Assembly (NCBI GenBank): GCA_009617715.1
Contig: VTFK01000003.1
Location: 310,001-374,000, forward strand
Reading direction: 5' to 3'
DNA: 64,000 nt
DNA from: Plectrocnemia conspersa
Taxonomy: Eukaryota; Arthropoda; Insecta; Trichoptera; Polycentropodidae
Part shown: one piece after another, positions 1 to 14,440 of the stretch
How positions within the stretch are numbered: position 1 is the stretch's first letter
How the letters are laid out: the number at the start of each line of letters is the position of its first letter
Program-made: the position numbers and the translations under genes
Notes under the pieces: model-generated
The model's input: only the letters and a program-made list of their open reading frames with translations
What the model was told of the DNA's origin: nothing
The model's database searches: none

Positions 1-39
1 ACTAATACACCTTTCAATTATCATACCGCTGCCGATGCT

Positions 40-200
40 GGATGAGAAGAGGTTGTGGATAAGGCACGCGTGCATGGACGTGTCAAATCTCACGATAAAG
101 TGTAGTAGTCTAAAATAAATGAAAAAAGGTCTGGCGGGCCATATACCTACCCTGTAACTGTGCGCATTCATTGCCGAGTCAAGTAGATAATTATTTGTCA
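40..200. promoter_or_regulatory. GC-richer noncoding island at window edge
   Basis: This stretch is clearly richer in G+C than the AT-rich DNA that follows from about position 200. No open frame of note crosses it. It may be the edge of a regulatory element that extends beyond the window. The assignment rests on composition only. Confidence 0.2.
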
Positions 201-1300
201 ATTTAATGAAACATTACAGAGAAAATCTAATGATATTTTATGTACTACATGCTTTAAGAGTACATTATTTTTTCATATTTTTTGTATGGTTTCAAGTATA
301 GCTTAAATTAAGTTTTTATTTTATGAGTAATAAAGTGATCTTGTAAAATTTTTTTCAAAAATTTGAACAACGTCCAAAAATAACTTCCAAGATTATGTTT
401 TTATTTTTATAGATAAATATAATTAAATTATTTATTTAGTAAATATTTAAGTACTAATTCTACATTAAGTATATATTTATTGTGCTTTGTTAAAATATTT
501 TCGATCAAGGAAAAAACGTTAGTTTTTTTGCTGAATGATTGCAACATTGGTCAATGATTCAGAATATAAAACTAAATCGGGGATTTACTGCACCTATTTT
601 TTACTCACACCATTATTTTTTGACGAATCATTATTCTACCACGAATTTATTTATCAAGAAGTAGTTTCTGATTTCGCAAGTTGAGGGGCATAAATTATTT
701 ATTTATGCATTGTATACAGTTACACGTTATATTACCAGCTCACGATCGCCAAAAAAACGACCTTCATTTTTTACCGACTAACAATACAATTGTATTTTTC
801 ATTCATTGCGTTTTGCGGTACGAACATCTAATTCTAGAACATACACATTACATGCACATTTTTTTATTTTGGCAAACTGCGTTTCTATTTAATTCTAGCA
901 GGATACAAATGCAAAGAGGTTGCGTGATGATATTCGAATGCGGAATATTTTTTTTTGTAACTACGGCCGCAATTGGTTAGTCGAAGAACAGAAGAATTAA
1001 CGATGCGGGAATGTGTAATGCAATAAGGTTAAATAAATGTCTGTAATTTAGAAATTTTGGAAAATAACTAGGATGAACCAAAAATAATATATTTTATTTA
1101 TAAAAAAATATCTCTAAAATAAAATATTGATCCGTCGATTTTCCCTGCTATAATTTCTTGTTGTTTTAGATTATTTTAGGCAGCTGGATGTTTATCGATT
1201 TGACTAGGTTCAATAATTTTACCGCAACGTTCACATAACGCACGTTGTTTATTCGTCTTATAATTATTCTCGTTCGACTTTCGTTAGTTCAAAAAAACTT
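200..1300. other. AT-rich spacer, no gene recognised
   Basis: Low-complexity A/T-rich DNA. The open frame of 99 codons at 681-980 (plus) is rich in Phe, His and Ile, as expected from translating AT-rich noncoding DNA, and shows no domain. Nothing else was recognised. Confidence 0.6.
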
Positions 1301-1570
1301 TTTTCACATGGGAGCGAAGCTTCAAGAGGGAAATTAAACAGTTGCGCCACGGCGGGCTCGTAGCCCAATTGTGATATACTACTGGCCCTGGGGCGTCCAA
1401 TATTTGTACCTTCTGACATATTAGGGTCCAAATGCGGACCATCAATAACACGCTAAGTCGGCAACGCGGCTATTTGTCTTTGCGAAGACTTTCACTGAGT
1501 TTGAGCAGTTTTTTTCGCCATGTCTCCTCGGGGTTGAAATTCGTCATACTCAATAATTAGCTCGTATGAT
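1300..1570. promoter_or_regulatory. GC-richer island, putative conserved noncoding element
   Basis: About 270 bases of balanced composition inside AT-rich DNA. All six frames are interrupted, although one minus frame has a single stop over about 75 codons. It ends with homeodomain-type sites such as AATAATTAGC and GATTAATAATC near 1,550-1,580. Regulatory identity is inferred from composition and motifs only. Confidence 0.3.
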
Positions 1571-2099
1571 TAATAATCGTGATAACATACTAGGAAGACT
1601 GGAAAAAATACACTTTTAATAATATAATGATATTCGTAAAAATATTTTTTCTTTTGGATTAATTTAATAAATACCTCGAAGCAAAAACAAATTTATTTAC
1701 ATAAACATAAAAGTAAAGCATTTTTTATATATTTTTTTTTATTATATGGAGTTTATTTTTTAATGTAATGTAATCTGTAAATCATTATTTAGATGTTGTT
1801 GTCAATTTGCCGCAATATACTTAGCTATTTTTATATCATATGTTAAATAAATCCAGAAATACTGATAAAAAATACTCTTTAATTTAAAAAAAAATGAAAC
1901 GTAGAGGTTAGGATATATGACTACAAAAATGGCTATGCCACGATATAATTTATTTTTCTGTTCAAAGTTTATTCTTAATCTTCTTCCGACTTCTTACTAC
2001 TTGATGCAATTGTATAAAAATATGTACACTAACTATGCATATCAAAGTTTTCAATATTAAAGTTCATACATTTCTCAACCTATTTTTTTCTTAAGAGTC

Positions 2100-3620
2100 G
2101 TTTTCTTATTTTTTTATATATATTTTTTGATGTGCCAAAAGCTTCATTAATTATGTTAAAAATGTGCACATTTACTAATAAAATTGTTGCAATTGTAGAA
2201 AAATCTGCATATTATTAATATCTAAAGTTTCCATATACAATAATCTACAATCCTCGACATTGTTTTATTGAATATTCTTAACTTTTATTTCCTTTTATAG
2301 TTAAATGTGTGATATTCTATTAAATATGTAGTTTAAAAAATAAACTAAGTACTTTATTTTCATTTATAGTATTTTTTCCATATTTTATATTTATGTATAT
2401 TTTTAATTATAGGTGCTCTTTAAAAGTACCAAAAACTTTATGAAATGTGTCAAAAATTATAAAGTATAAAAATTATTCTTTCTATTTGAACCTAAAATTC
2501 TCGACATTTTTATATGAAAAAAACTTTTTTGCTATTTAGTATTATTCTTTACTTTTTAATATTATTTTTTTTCATTTAATATTTTAAAATGTGCTAAGAT
2601 TTTTTTAAAATTATTGTAATGGTGGCAAAATGTACACAATAACGATATCAAAATTTTTCATATTCCTATAATTTTCAACTTTTCTTCTATTGAATTCTTA
2701 GTAGTTTTGGTTTTTTTGTATTAAAATACGTTATTTATATTTAATACGTGTTCTTTAATTTATCATAATTAATATATTAATTGTGGCAAAAATATTTATC
2801 AAAATTGATGCAATTGTATCAAAAATAGTATTTCAAAAGTAGTATTTCAAAAGTTTCCATTTACAAAAACCTTATTTTATTGAGGTATCTTTAATTTTAA
2901 TTTATGTTTTCATGTCGATATACGGTATTTCATTAAATATGTCATGAACTTTATTATATATGCAATAAATTAATACTTTAAGTTTATTAAATTTTTCCTT
3001 TATATAGGAACCTGAAATTATCGACATTTTTATACTAAAAGTCTTCATTGGTATTTAGTATTTTTGCTTCAGACAGATTAGATTGGTGTATTTTTTAAAA
3101 TTTATTTTATTTTTAAAGTATGACAGAAGCTTTATTTTTATTTAAATATGTCAAAATATCTAAGATTACGATATTAAAAAATTTCTATATAAAGGAAAGA
3201 TTGTTATATTAAAGAGTAATTAATCTTATTTATCCTATTATAGACTTTATTTTTATTTATTATGTCGTCTTTAAAATGTGACAAGAACTTTATTTATTTT
3301 GGCAAAAATGTATACAATTTTTATATATTTTTTTTGTGATTAGGAAGTTCTTGACATTTTTTTAATAAAAGTTTTTTTTGGTATATTCATATTTATTTAT
3401 TTATTATTATATTTTATTTTCCCTTTTAGATTGGATACGTTATTTATAATTTCTTATGTAATTTTCATAATATATACATTAACTATTAATAAAATTTAAA
3501 ATCGTTTATTTTATTAAAAAAATTAAAGTATCTTTAAAATTGTGGCAAAATGGATACAAAAATTTTAAAAATACCTTCCTTATTAAAAAAAAATCGAAAT
3601 TAACAGTATCGTCTTAGAGA
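2100..3620. repeat. Degenerate AT-rich tandem array, unit about 165 bp
   Basis: A sentence-like block recurs in order. It begins with a GTGACAAAAGCTTTATT-like phrase near 2131, 2303, 2433, 2593, 2750, 2942, 3118, 3277 and possibly 3520. A GTGGCAAAAATG-like phrase follows (2621, 2784, 3299, 3545), then a CTCGACATTTTTATA-like phrase (2253, 2501, 3021, 3351). The spacing of the first phrase is about 130-190 bp, mean near 165 bp. Units are strongly diverged and some are missing parts, so this is an old array. Periods were estimated by eye. Confidence 0.6.
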
Positions 3621-4750
3621 TTAATTATTTTTATACACAGGAAAAAAAAATGATTAATTATTAACTTAAGGAGCTAAACCAATATTTTGCTATTAAAGAG
3701 TTTAACTTGAAACGAATTTTATTTAGTCCTCTTTTAAAATTATCCCTCTTTTAGTTTATTTTAATTTATGATTTAGATATATGACAGATCCTAGTACCGT
3801 TTACATTTATACATTAACATTAAAAATTAACCTTTATATTTCTAGTAATATTTCTAGCTAATAGCTCTAAAAGATAGGCAAATCTCAATAATAAATTTTA
3901 CTCATCTCTTTTGAATGTTATTAAGATACTGGTAACAAATTTCCTGTAATAATGCAGTTATTGTTAGTAATCTTAACGTCAATAAATTAGTTTAGTTAGT
4001 AAGCTTGAACCATTATATTTTATAATAATTTTAAAACGCTCGAATATTACTGTATTTTTATACAAATTTATCGGTTAAGAGGCGCGATATTAATATTGTT
4101 GGATTTTATCAAATTTGATAATATGTTATATATATTTTTTATTATTAATAAAATTAATTATTACATATATGTATTATAGATAGACTAATATTTGATTAAT
4201 AAAATTCGTAAAGTTTAAATTTTTTTTAAATTTTGCTTATGGCTAACTGTTATGAACAAATCAACGTTTTATTATCAATATTGATTAGAAAATATTTTTA
4301 TGTATATTACTGAAATCATTAATTTGTATTTGACTTACTCTTTTGCTTGAGTGTATTCTAATTTAATTATTATTGACTTAACATTTACTAGTAATACTAA
4401 GGGATATGTAGAATATGGTTTTTTGCTTTTTTTCTATTGTATAATTTATAAGTTTGAATGGATGCTAAAAAACATGATATAATGGTAAAAAAGCAGTGTG
4501 AAATTATGTTACGAATTATTTTTTTATTGTAGAATGACTTTAGTTTAGCAACACTGTTGTGAAATATGATTAAATTTGTATTTTTTGGATGCGGCGTAGT
4601 TTTGATATGGGTGTGTCACTTTTAGCACAAAACAGCATCACCTACGCAATATATGACCACAATTTATAACCGTTATTCAAACACAATATTATTTAATCAA
4701 TTACTATGCACAGACACATTTTTAATATATACACAATTCATTTTTGTGTC
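3620..4750. other. AT-rich spacer, nothing recognised
   Basis: Homopolymer-rich AT sequence without a supported gene, RNA or repeat unit. Confidence 0.6.
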
Positions 4751-5290
4751 CACTAACGTTAGGCATGGCTTGAATCTTGGTTGCATAATCACAAAGAAAC
4801 GCGGAAGAAGACTTGCAAATAAAAAAGTGAAAAAAAAAAAAAAAGAGGACCCGTTCTTAATTTCTTCTCCTCGCAAAATTACACGTCAGTCAGCCATTAT
4901 TGCGTTATGACCATCGGATCGATCGACATGCCACGATGGTGTTATTGTTATTGTTATGCAAATTGCTCTCGGGTCGTGCCAACACACCGGATCATGGGAA
5001 CGGATTTGGAAAAATTGCCGAACTGCTTCGATTTCGAAACTGTCTCATGGGTCGTTTCGGGTCAACGGATAGTGTTGCCGTTGAATGGGCATCCCCGGGC
5101 AGCTGGGGTATTGTAGACCCCGCAATAGGGCCTAATTAGACCGCAACGATCAAGCTCGGACCGCAAATGCGCTTTCGATGTGCATTGTTAACAATTTCAC
5201 ACAATGCGGCACAATGTTTGGGCTCTGTGGTTTTGCGTACAAGTGCATTCGTGTCTATCTAGAACCCCCTTCTAGGCGCAATTATTCTAT
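4750..5290. promoter_or_regulatory. GC-richer island with a Sox-POU composite motif
   Basis: A 500-bp island of balanced composition. At 4950-4963 it reads ATTGTTATGCAAAT, which combines a Sox site (ATTGTT) and a POU octamer (ATGCAAAT) at the spacing known for SoxB/POU partner binding. A second TTATTGTTA lies just upstream. A homeodomain-type CTAATTAG lies at about 5,131. Short plus-strand frames cross the island (79 and 69 codons) but overlap each other, have no recognisable domain and are probably chance. Most likely a neural or ectodermal enhancer; this is inference. Confidence 0.4.
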
Positions 5291-5299
5291 ATGTTGTGT

Positions 5300-7330
5300 T
5301 ATTAAGTCAATTTACAAGAATAAAATTTATTTTTATTTTTTCAGTTATCATCTAATGGTTAGAATAAAAAAAAATTATGGGTAATTTAGATTCGAATTCA
5401 ATGGTAAAACTTCGTCTGCTTATCATTTTGCAATGCGATGTAGAAAACCTTGTTTCACTCTTTGCGGTTTTTATATATCTTCTGATGAATACAGCTTTAT
5501 AATTAATTAGGGATTCTTAATATAGATTGCTGTAGATTTTAGTATGTTCATATTTTTTTAATAGCCCTTGACAAAACCTTTTAAGTAGATTAAAAATATA
5601 TAAACATTCACAATACAGTCGTGCTATTGTATCCAAGCTGCACAGAATTTCTGTTTCGTCAATTTTATGATATATTCTGTCATGATTTATATGAAACGAC
5701 TGAACAGGTTTTCCTAAATAATCATGATGGCCTTTATATAAAATAATTTCAACATTCGACGCATATTTACATATGTATATGTACATACATCCTCACCTAG
5801 AGATACATATAATATTTACTTACTTACATACTTACCTAGAGCTAGATATAAAACCCTTTTTATAAATTGCATTGAGCAACATTACTAAAATATCATTGAT
5901 TATCAGTTTTTTTGTGGTTGCTTTAAACTTTTAATTATTTTCATTTATGTAAAATAATACATTTTCTTTCAGATCCTTAAAGTTAATGTTATAATTTTAA
6001 ATACCTGATATTTTTTATAGTAGAAAAAAAGTAAAGTTCTGATACAACTCGATTATTATCTAACATTTAAAGCGCCATTTAGATTTTATATGTTTTTTTA
6101 TGAGATTCAGAATTTAATTAGTTGTTTGTGATTAAATTCATTTATACATAGATTTATACCTTTAGTAAAATCGATTAAAATTAACTTTACAACCTTTGAT
6201 GAGGCAAAAACCTAAATCATAATACTATTATTACATATACATATATTAGTCGTATCCATTTTATTAGTTTCATGGCAATTGTTCCTATCATTTAACCAGT
6301 TATAAGTTATTAACTTATATCTTAAGGATCATCAGTAATTTTTATTTTATTATGTTATAGTTTTGCTTGATTTTTCTTATCTCACGGATGAATATCGTGA
6401 TGGATAATGAAAATCGAGCTAAGACGAGAATGATATAAACAAATGTTTATTAATGAGCTGATTCACATGGATAAAAATGGGCGATTTACATGTAATTGAT
6501 AAAACATAACAACCATACAAATTTAAGCCGTTATCAATAGATTTAATTTGGATTTTAGACTAGTAAAATTGTTGGTCTTTTTGAAAAAATATTTTGCTTC
6601 AAAAGTTGGATTCAGGAGAAAAGGCATTATTATTTATTGCTTCTTTAAGCCTTGAGATAGAAGTGAATGATTACAGATGTTCTTATTTATGATAAATACA
6701 TATATAATGTATAGAAAAAGTAGCAAATAAACATGTTTTTAGTCAGTTACATAATATACTATAAGTAAAGCTAAATCTGTAAAAATATTCAAAATATAAT
6801 ATTATAGCTTTTTCATTATAATTCTAATTATTAAATTTTGCAACTGATAATTTATAATGAGATATTTGATACTAAGTGTCGGTATCTCACTGTCGTGAGG
6901 TACCGAAGCTAATGAGTGAGCGGATACCGGACCATCTACTTTTTGGGTTTTAAATATTATTTTTAATCTATTTTTAAATTTAATGGTTGCAATTAGATAT
7001 TAAAACTATTGTGTAGCTGTGCGATTTGCAATATAAATGAGAAGAGATCTCACGACAAATATTGTTTATTTAATATTTCAAGTTAAAATTATTAATTTTA
7101 ATACATAAAACGCAAATAAAATATATTAAACATTTTTATGCTCAGTTGCTGTATCATATTGATTGGTAATACTTAATTGTATATATTTGTTGAAATATAA
7201 CAAATATTATATAAAACATAGTTTTGCTCAATCTTATATTGTACTTATAAATAGGACAATATTATTTTAAACGCTCATTATTCGATTTGTTGTGACGATG
7301 TTTGCATTTAATCAATATAATGGACCAATA
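5300..7330. other. AT-rich spacer with short local repeats
   Basis: No gene recognised. A small direct repeat of ACCTAGAG occurs at about 5,796 and 5,836. A hairpin at 6880-6905 is listed separately. The 89-codon minus frame at 5517-5786 has no domain. Confidence 0.5.
6880..6905. repeat. 11-bp stem-loop
   Basis: CGGTATCTCAC, loop TGTC, then GTGAGGTACCG: 10 Watson-Crick pairs and one T/G pair. A related GGATACCGG lies about 20 bases downstream. The surroundings are AT-rich, so the stem stands out. It may be the end or core of a short element. Confidence 0.45.
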
Positions 7331-7480
7331 TTTCTTTCTGCTATTAAGGTGGAATAATTATCTAGTGTCGACATGGACATATAAGAGACGTATTTCACCC
7401 GAGGCGCATCGGCATCAAAATGCGAAGGTGTAGTTTATCGGCGTATAACGAGCTCCGGAGAAGTCTTTCTAAATCATTAA
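7330..7480. promoter_or_regulatory. GC-richer island, putative noncoding element
   Basis: About 150 bases of balanced composition (CCCGAGGCGCATCGGCATC region) with no long open frame. Evidence is base composition only. Confidence 0.22.
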
Positions 7481-8819
7481 AGGCGGTCTATCATTTTTTC
7501 TTCTAATCTATCGATATAATAACACATGTCAAAACGGCTACCGTATGTACAATATAACATATTTTTTTGATAACCCAAAAATTTACCGCAGCGTCTAATA
7601 TCTCAAGATTGCTATCTATTAATCTTGGAACATCCAACATTGCTACTATAATTTTTTCTATGGTATTACAGTACGTATTTGGCACGGGTAGTGACTCAAG
7701 GCTATAAAACGTTTTGTAAGCTTAATCGTGGGATAATTCAAATCTTAGTTCCTATTTTGGCTTTGCATTTTTTCCGCATTGACCACTTACAGTTGCGAAA
7801 CTTTTAACGCTAGAGTTGTAAAGCTGTGTTAATAAACACGTAAATTCACGCTTTCAAGGTGGTCGTTTATTCGATGAAGTGTTATTAAAAAAGAGCATTA
7901 AGTAATATTCTAATCATGTAAGAATTGCGACATCAAAATGTAAATTTAAGTATAATGAGAGTAACCCGAATGACACGAAACTGTGCGACATCAATGCGTG
8001 CAATCTACGCAGACGTTCTTTAATCGAATTTTTAAACAAAAAAATATTCTTAGAAATAGTGTACCAGCGGTGTTATTAAGAGCACCAGTTATGCAACGTT
8101 CGAAAATGGAGAGGAACAAAAAATAAAAACTAAGACACGATCTAGAAATGAGGAATTCTTCTTCTCGCCGAGATGAACGTGTACATAATAAAAGTTGACC
8201 TCGCAAAAAAACCCGACGTTTTTTTGTGTATCGTCACGGACATTCTTCAGATTGCATCTATAATCCATATTGAAAGCATCAGAACACAAATGTTGTTGTC
8301 CTATATTTTTCAAGGTGAAAAATACGCGTTTCGTGCTCCTCTTGCATAAATAAGTATAGGTTTACAATATCGCATGAAATGATAAAGGATGCAATATACA
8401 GCTTTGTAAATACATAGTACAGTACAGGATATAATATAATTTTGTTCTTGATAAGAATTTTCAGTATAATATATTTGCGTAAATTATGTCAGATTACAGA
8501 TATAATGACCTTCGATATTTACTAAGATTTAGAATAATAACGTCCAAGAAGATCTTAAACATATGTATAAAAATAATTATATTTATTTTTTTTGTATTTT
8601 TTAAATTTAGATTAAGTAAAAATTTTGACATAGAAAAAAATTTGGACATGAAACTAAACAACCTAATGATTATTCTGTTATTTAAATATTTCTAGTGTAT
8701 CACTGGTTTTGTATCTTCATAGCCTTCGTCTTTCATCATCGGACAATTGTTCTTTAGCGCATTAGTTTGGGTGAACATGAAATCTCTTATGCTATATCAC
8801 ATTAAAATCCCTAATTGTT

Positions 8820-9431
8820 TCAATGATTGTTTTAATATTTCAATCACTATGAAGTGTAGTTTTTAATGTATCATAGAAGAAGCATTTGTAATAAAATGCA
8901 GGACTTTCGATTGAAATCGTTGAATTTTTAGCTGTGCTCCAAAGTTAAATCCCTTAGGCCCAGATCGGTTTAAGGATTGTTTTGTAGATTTATTTAAAAC
9001 ATTGCCAATAAAACAATTACATTTTTCTAAATTTTAATTCTATAGTTGATGTTTGTGCGCCATGTAAGGCGTTTATCTAGGTGCATTCTCAGATATTTCA
9101 CCATGTTCTCTTGAGGCAGCATCTGATCATTTAACCTGACAGTAGCCAGATTTATCTTTTCATTGTGAGGGTTATTTGTATAGATTGTGTCTCATTTACT
9201 TTTATTTTCCACGTTTCAATCCAATTTCAGATCAAGTTTAGCTTTTCTGAAGACATTGTGAAAGGAAGCGAGAATCGCTGAATCATCCGCGAATCTGGCA
9301 GTGGTAGTATCCATAGACGTTGGAATATCTGCAGTATACAAAAAATATAAAGTTGGACCCAATAATGTGGCCCTGTGAAACCCTCTTGTTAATTTACAAA
9401 GAATAATCTTATTTCTAGATACGACACACAC
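8820..9431 (-). pseudogene. Jockey-like non-LTR retrotransposon reverse transcriptase remnant
   Basis: Read on the minus strand from 9,431 downward, the translation gives the RT palm signature: a degraded GVPQGS region (GFHRATLLGPTLYFLYTADI), then FADDSAILAS carrying the catalytic FADD box. After frameshifts, WKIKVNETQSIQI follows, then VKYLRMHLDKRLTW, which matches the family's KYLG-hLD-rLTW block. Near 8,935 LKIQRFQS and VLHFITNA correspond to the ILQRFQSK and ITNAPWY part of jockey C-termini. Order and spacing fit a jockey-clade ORF2 from the palm to the C-terminus. Several stops and frameshifts make it dead. The endonuclease and fingers are absent upstream, so it is 5'-truncated or disrupted near 9,440. 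Confidence 0.8.
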
Positions 9432-9439
9432 AGATGCCT

Positions 9440-11280
9440 ACCTTTGTAAGGGTCTTTGTCTCAAAACTTGCGTTATTACTATTACCACTTAATGGGTTTG
9501 CGAATCCTAGGGAGTGTATGGATTTCAAAGCCATTGAGATTCAGGATGAAGCCTAGTTAGAGTCTTATTAAATTATATTTACATATGTTGCGATATACGA
9601 TATATGGCGAGATGTTTTCTCCGAGCGGTGGTGGAGTAAGTGGCCCAGGGATGATGTCCGTAGGAGGTCTTAGGTCTTGTAGGTTTTTTTGGTCCTAGGA
9701 TTTTTATTATTATTTTGTAAAGAAGGCCATCATACTACATCTTATATAATGGCTTAGGGATGCAAAAAATTCAGCAGAGTAATATTGTTTTTTTTTAGAA
9801 ATATTATCTGAACGAATTTATGCACTTGATCAATTGTAGTGCGATGGTAATGAAAATCAAATTAATGTTCCAGAATTAGCTTCTTTACGCCCAAGATTAA
9901 TTCTAGTCTTTTTAATAATTTTTTTCGAATACTTTTCGCAGAAAATTAACAAGGTTTCATTAATGATAATAATTAGAGCAACTTTCCATTTATGCCTTTA
10001 TAAATATATGTGACTTAACCTTATGGTTGAGGTCCCTTTCACTAATTGAGTCATGCTTTTTAATATAAATAAACATTGTTTATTAGGGACAATAATTTAA
10101 TGTGAGGCCAAAAAGTCATAGATCTTATATTTTTTACTAGCTGAAACCTCGGTACGAAAATGATTAAAAACTTTAGCTAGATTTGTTGCGAAAACATCTG
10201 CTTTTTTTATATTACAACGAGTTTTCTAAAATATAATCTAAATGATAAAGCACAATATTTAAAACAATTAATTTTTTACAAAGGTAATTCCGATATATTC
10301 AGGTGAAGATCGATATTTTCAGTGTCCTGACGGACCGTTTAGTACATAAAGTAATATAATGAGGTGTCATTTTGTATTTTGAAATATATGCAGCATTCGT
10401 TACTTCAATAAAATCCATATATAATAAAAGGTAATATGATCTGCTATGCAATATGAGTTTAGAATGGTTAGTTTGCTTTGAACTGTAAATATATAAATAT
10501 GTATATTCAAATCTGTTTATTATATAAATTGTTATTAACATAGTTTTGATTATAAATAAATAGCAAAAACCTCTTTGGCTAATAATCAGTTGACTAACAA
10601 AAATAGCTCATTATTTTCCAAGAACAAACGTTCGCCTCTCACAGTAATAAAATTATGTTTTCAGCTATGATAAAAAATTAAGCACAATTTGCATTCGTTT
10701 AAAATAACGACCTGCCCAATTAAAGGCATTGTTGTTTATCTGTAGTTTACGATAGAAAGAGAGAGACCCTTGCGAAACTTTTTGCAATCCGACGTCGCGA
10801 AACAAAGAATACGTTGCACTCTGCCTGATTAGGCTTAAAGTGGTCACGGTACTGAACCTATCTATAGTCCTTAAGTACTAGTATTTTATACTTGCGGCGT
10901 ACGCAAGTACTTGTGTACGTTGTGCGAAATTGATTTGTCTAACACTTAGACGACCTTAATATTTAAATTTGATTTGATTTAGTTAAAACAATTTATTTTT
11001 CTCTATTTGGTAAATTTCTTAATTTCAGTGCTATTTAAGTCTAGCTCCTCCGCTATTTTTCAGCATCTAATTGCGTAGTTTATGAAACGTGCTATTTAAC
11101 AGGAAATTATTTTGAGAAATATGTGTATTTAAATAAATACTTTGTTCCATAAAACGAATTGTTTGTGCATTAATGTAAGATAAATATTCAGATTTTTCAC
11201 ATCTGTCCAAAAGTAATGCACAAATAATTACTTTTATGGAACAATTATTTTATATATTGCTCATTTAAATTATTCTCGTT
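9440..11280. other. AT-rich spacer, no gene recognised
   Basis: Contains only short frames (80 codons minus at 10,299-10,541; 60 codons minus at 10,665-10,847) without domains. A small GC-richer patch at about 9,600-9,700 shows nothing identifiable. Confidence 0.5.
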
Positions 11281-11975
11281 AATTATTGCTTTTCTTAAAG
11301 TGCTTTTCTTAGATTTTTAAGAGAGCTTTCGAAGCAATAGACAGAATCATAATGTTGAAAAAATTAAAGAATATAGGTATAAGTGAAATAGTTTTAAGAC
11401 GGTTTAATAATTATTTTAAAAAAAAAGCAAAAAGTTACAATAAATTATGCGTATTCTAAAGAGTAAATAATATCGCACGGTGTACCACAGGTCTAAATTG
11501 GGACCATTTCTGTTTATATTATGTGTTAATAATATTATTAATATAATAATATAAAAAATTGTTTGAAAAAATCTGTTTGCGAACGACATTTTAATTTATT
11601 GCATAGGTGAAAATGTTAAAAAATTGTAGGTAATTTAAATATTAAATTTAGTATAAAATAAATATTGTTAAAAAAAATGTACTTTAACTAAAATTAAATT
11701 AATGTTTAATAATTATAAAGATATGTTAGATAAAAATATCAAAATAGTTATATATAGTTGATAATTTAAAATATTTACAAGTAATTTTAGATAAAATAAA
11801 TAATTTAAGGAACACTGTAAATACACATAAAAAAATAATAGAAAAATAAGTATATTATCTAGGATGTGAAATATGTCAAATATAATTACAAAAAAATAAT
11901 CTACAATAGTATTGTATTATTTTGCCGCACTTTAATTATTATGCAATGATATTATATATACCTAATAAATTAGAC

Positions 11976-13460
<1,485 letters not shown>

Positions 13461-14204
13461 AATTAGACAATGAAAAAAATACAAAACATGAAAATGAGAG
13501 TAGTTTTACATAAAAATATATTAACTTGTCGTGGAAGTATGATTGAAAGATTGGAATGGTTGGATATTCAAGAAATATTCAAGATGAAAGCATTTATATT
13601 TAGGTTAGAAAATAATATTGTTGCAGAGTATTTTATTAAGTATTTAATAATAAATATAAATTTATGCATACATTTAATACTAGAAATAGAAATAATTTAA
13701 GGATAAATACAGCCAGGGGAATATTGTACGGAGGTGTAAATTTTACAAATTAAGGTGATTTAAATTTTTTTAAATTTACACCTATGTACAATAATAATTT
13801 TTTTTTTAATTTATAAATAATATTCCCAAGACAATCTAAAAAAATAAAACTGTTGCGGGCTTAAGAAATAAATTATAAAACACTCTCCTGCATTAAAAAA
13901 TAAATTATAATATTTAAGTTTTGTTTTTATTTTGCTTATGTTTGTCTTATATTATATTTAATATGTAAGTTTTGATTATAATAATTGAGTTTATAAACAA
14001 TTAGCTATCTTATCTAAATAAATTATTAAAACAGTAAATAAATATATATTTTTCTATTACTAAATTGCTTATTTGTTCTTGTGTAGCTAAAAATGAGGAA
14101 CTGGATGGTCCAAGCCATAAAGAAGTAGCAAAGGACAAAAAGTATTTGTTGCGTTTATTATGAAGTTTAATATATATTTTTTAATTTTACATTCTTAAAA
14201 CTGT

Positions 14205-14440
14205 GGTTTCTAGAGGGTTAGTCCGAAGAATAGTCTCAATAGAATTCTCTTGCAACATCGATTCGGCCTTGTGTCCACTAACCAAATTTATATTATCTTC
14301 ACCGATCACAAGACAGTTAGATCCTTGTGCATAAATCAATCGACAAGGCTAGTTTAGCTCATTTAAAGCTTCGTCATAAAATAATTTCCTTCCACGAGGT
14401 GAATCATTCGCGTGCGTGATACGCGTAAGGTATAGAATTT
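14205..14440 (-). pseudogene. Unrecognised protein-coding remnant with an in-frame stop
   Basis: One minus-strand frame reads ILYLTRITHANDSPRGRKLF, then YDEALNELN, a TAG stop, then PCRLIYAQGSNCLVIGEDN, INLVSGHKAESMLQENSIET and a C-terminus ILRTNPLETTVLRM before TAA. Amino-acid composition is protein-like (balanced charge, few Ile/Phe runs) and base composition is much less AT-rich than the flanks. About 75 codons carry a single internal stop and no frameshift. I do not recognise the family. It may be a host pseudogene, a retrocopy, a decayed transposon ORF or a chance reading of a noncoding island. Confidence 0.35.

Noticed and set aside
60..70. TAAGGCACGCG, matching the first 11 bases of miR-124
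   Set aside because: The match breaks after base 11 (TGCATGG instead of GTGAATG) and no complementary arm lies within 100 bp on either side, so there is no precursor hairpin.
681..980. 99-codon plus frame
   Set aside because: His/Phe/Ile-rich translation of AT-rich DNA without any domain.
4900..5139. 79-codon and 69-codon plus frames as a small gene
   Set aside because: They overlap in two frames across a GC-richer island, have no recognised domain and no consistent start; chance frames are expected where stops are rarer.
5391..5402. GATTCGAATTCA as a tRNA B box
   Set aside because: Lacks the GG start and has no A box or cloverleaf around it.
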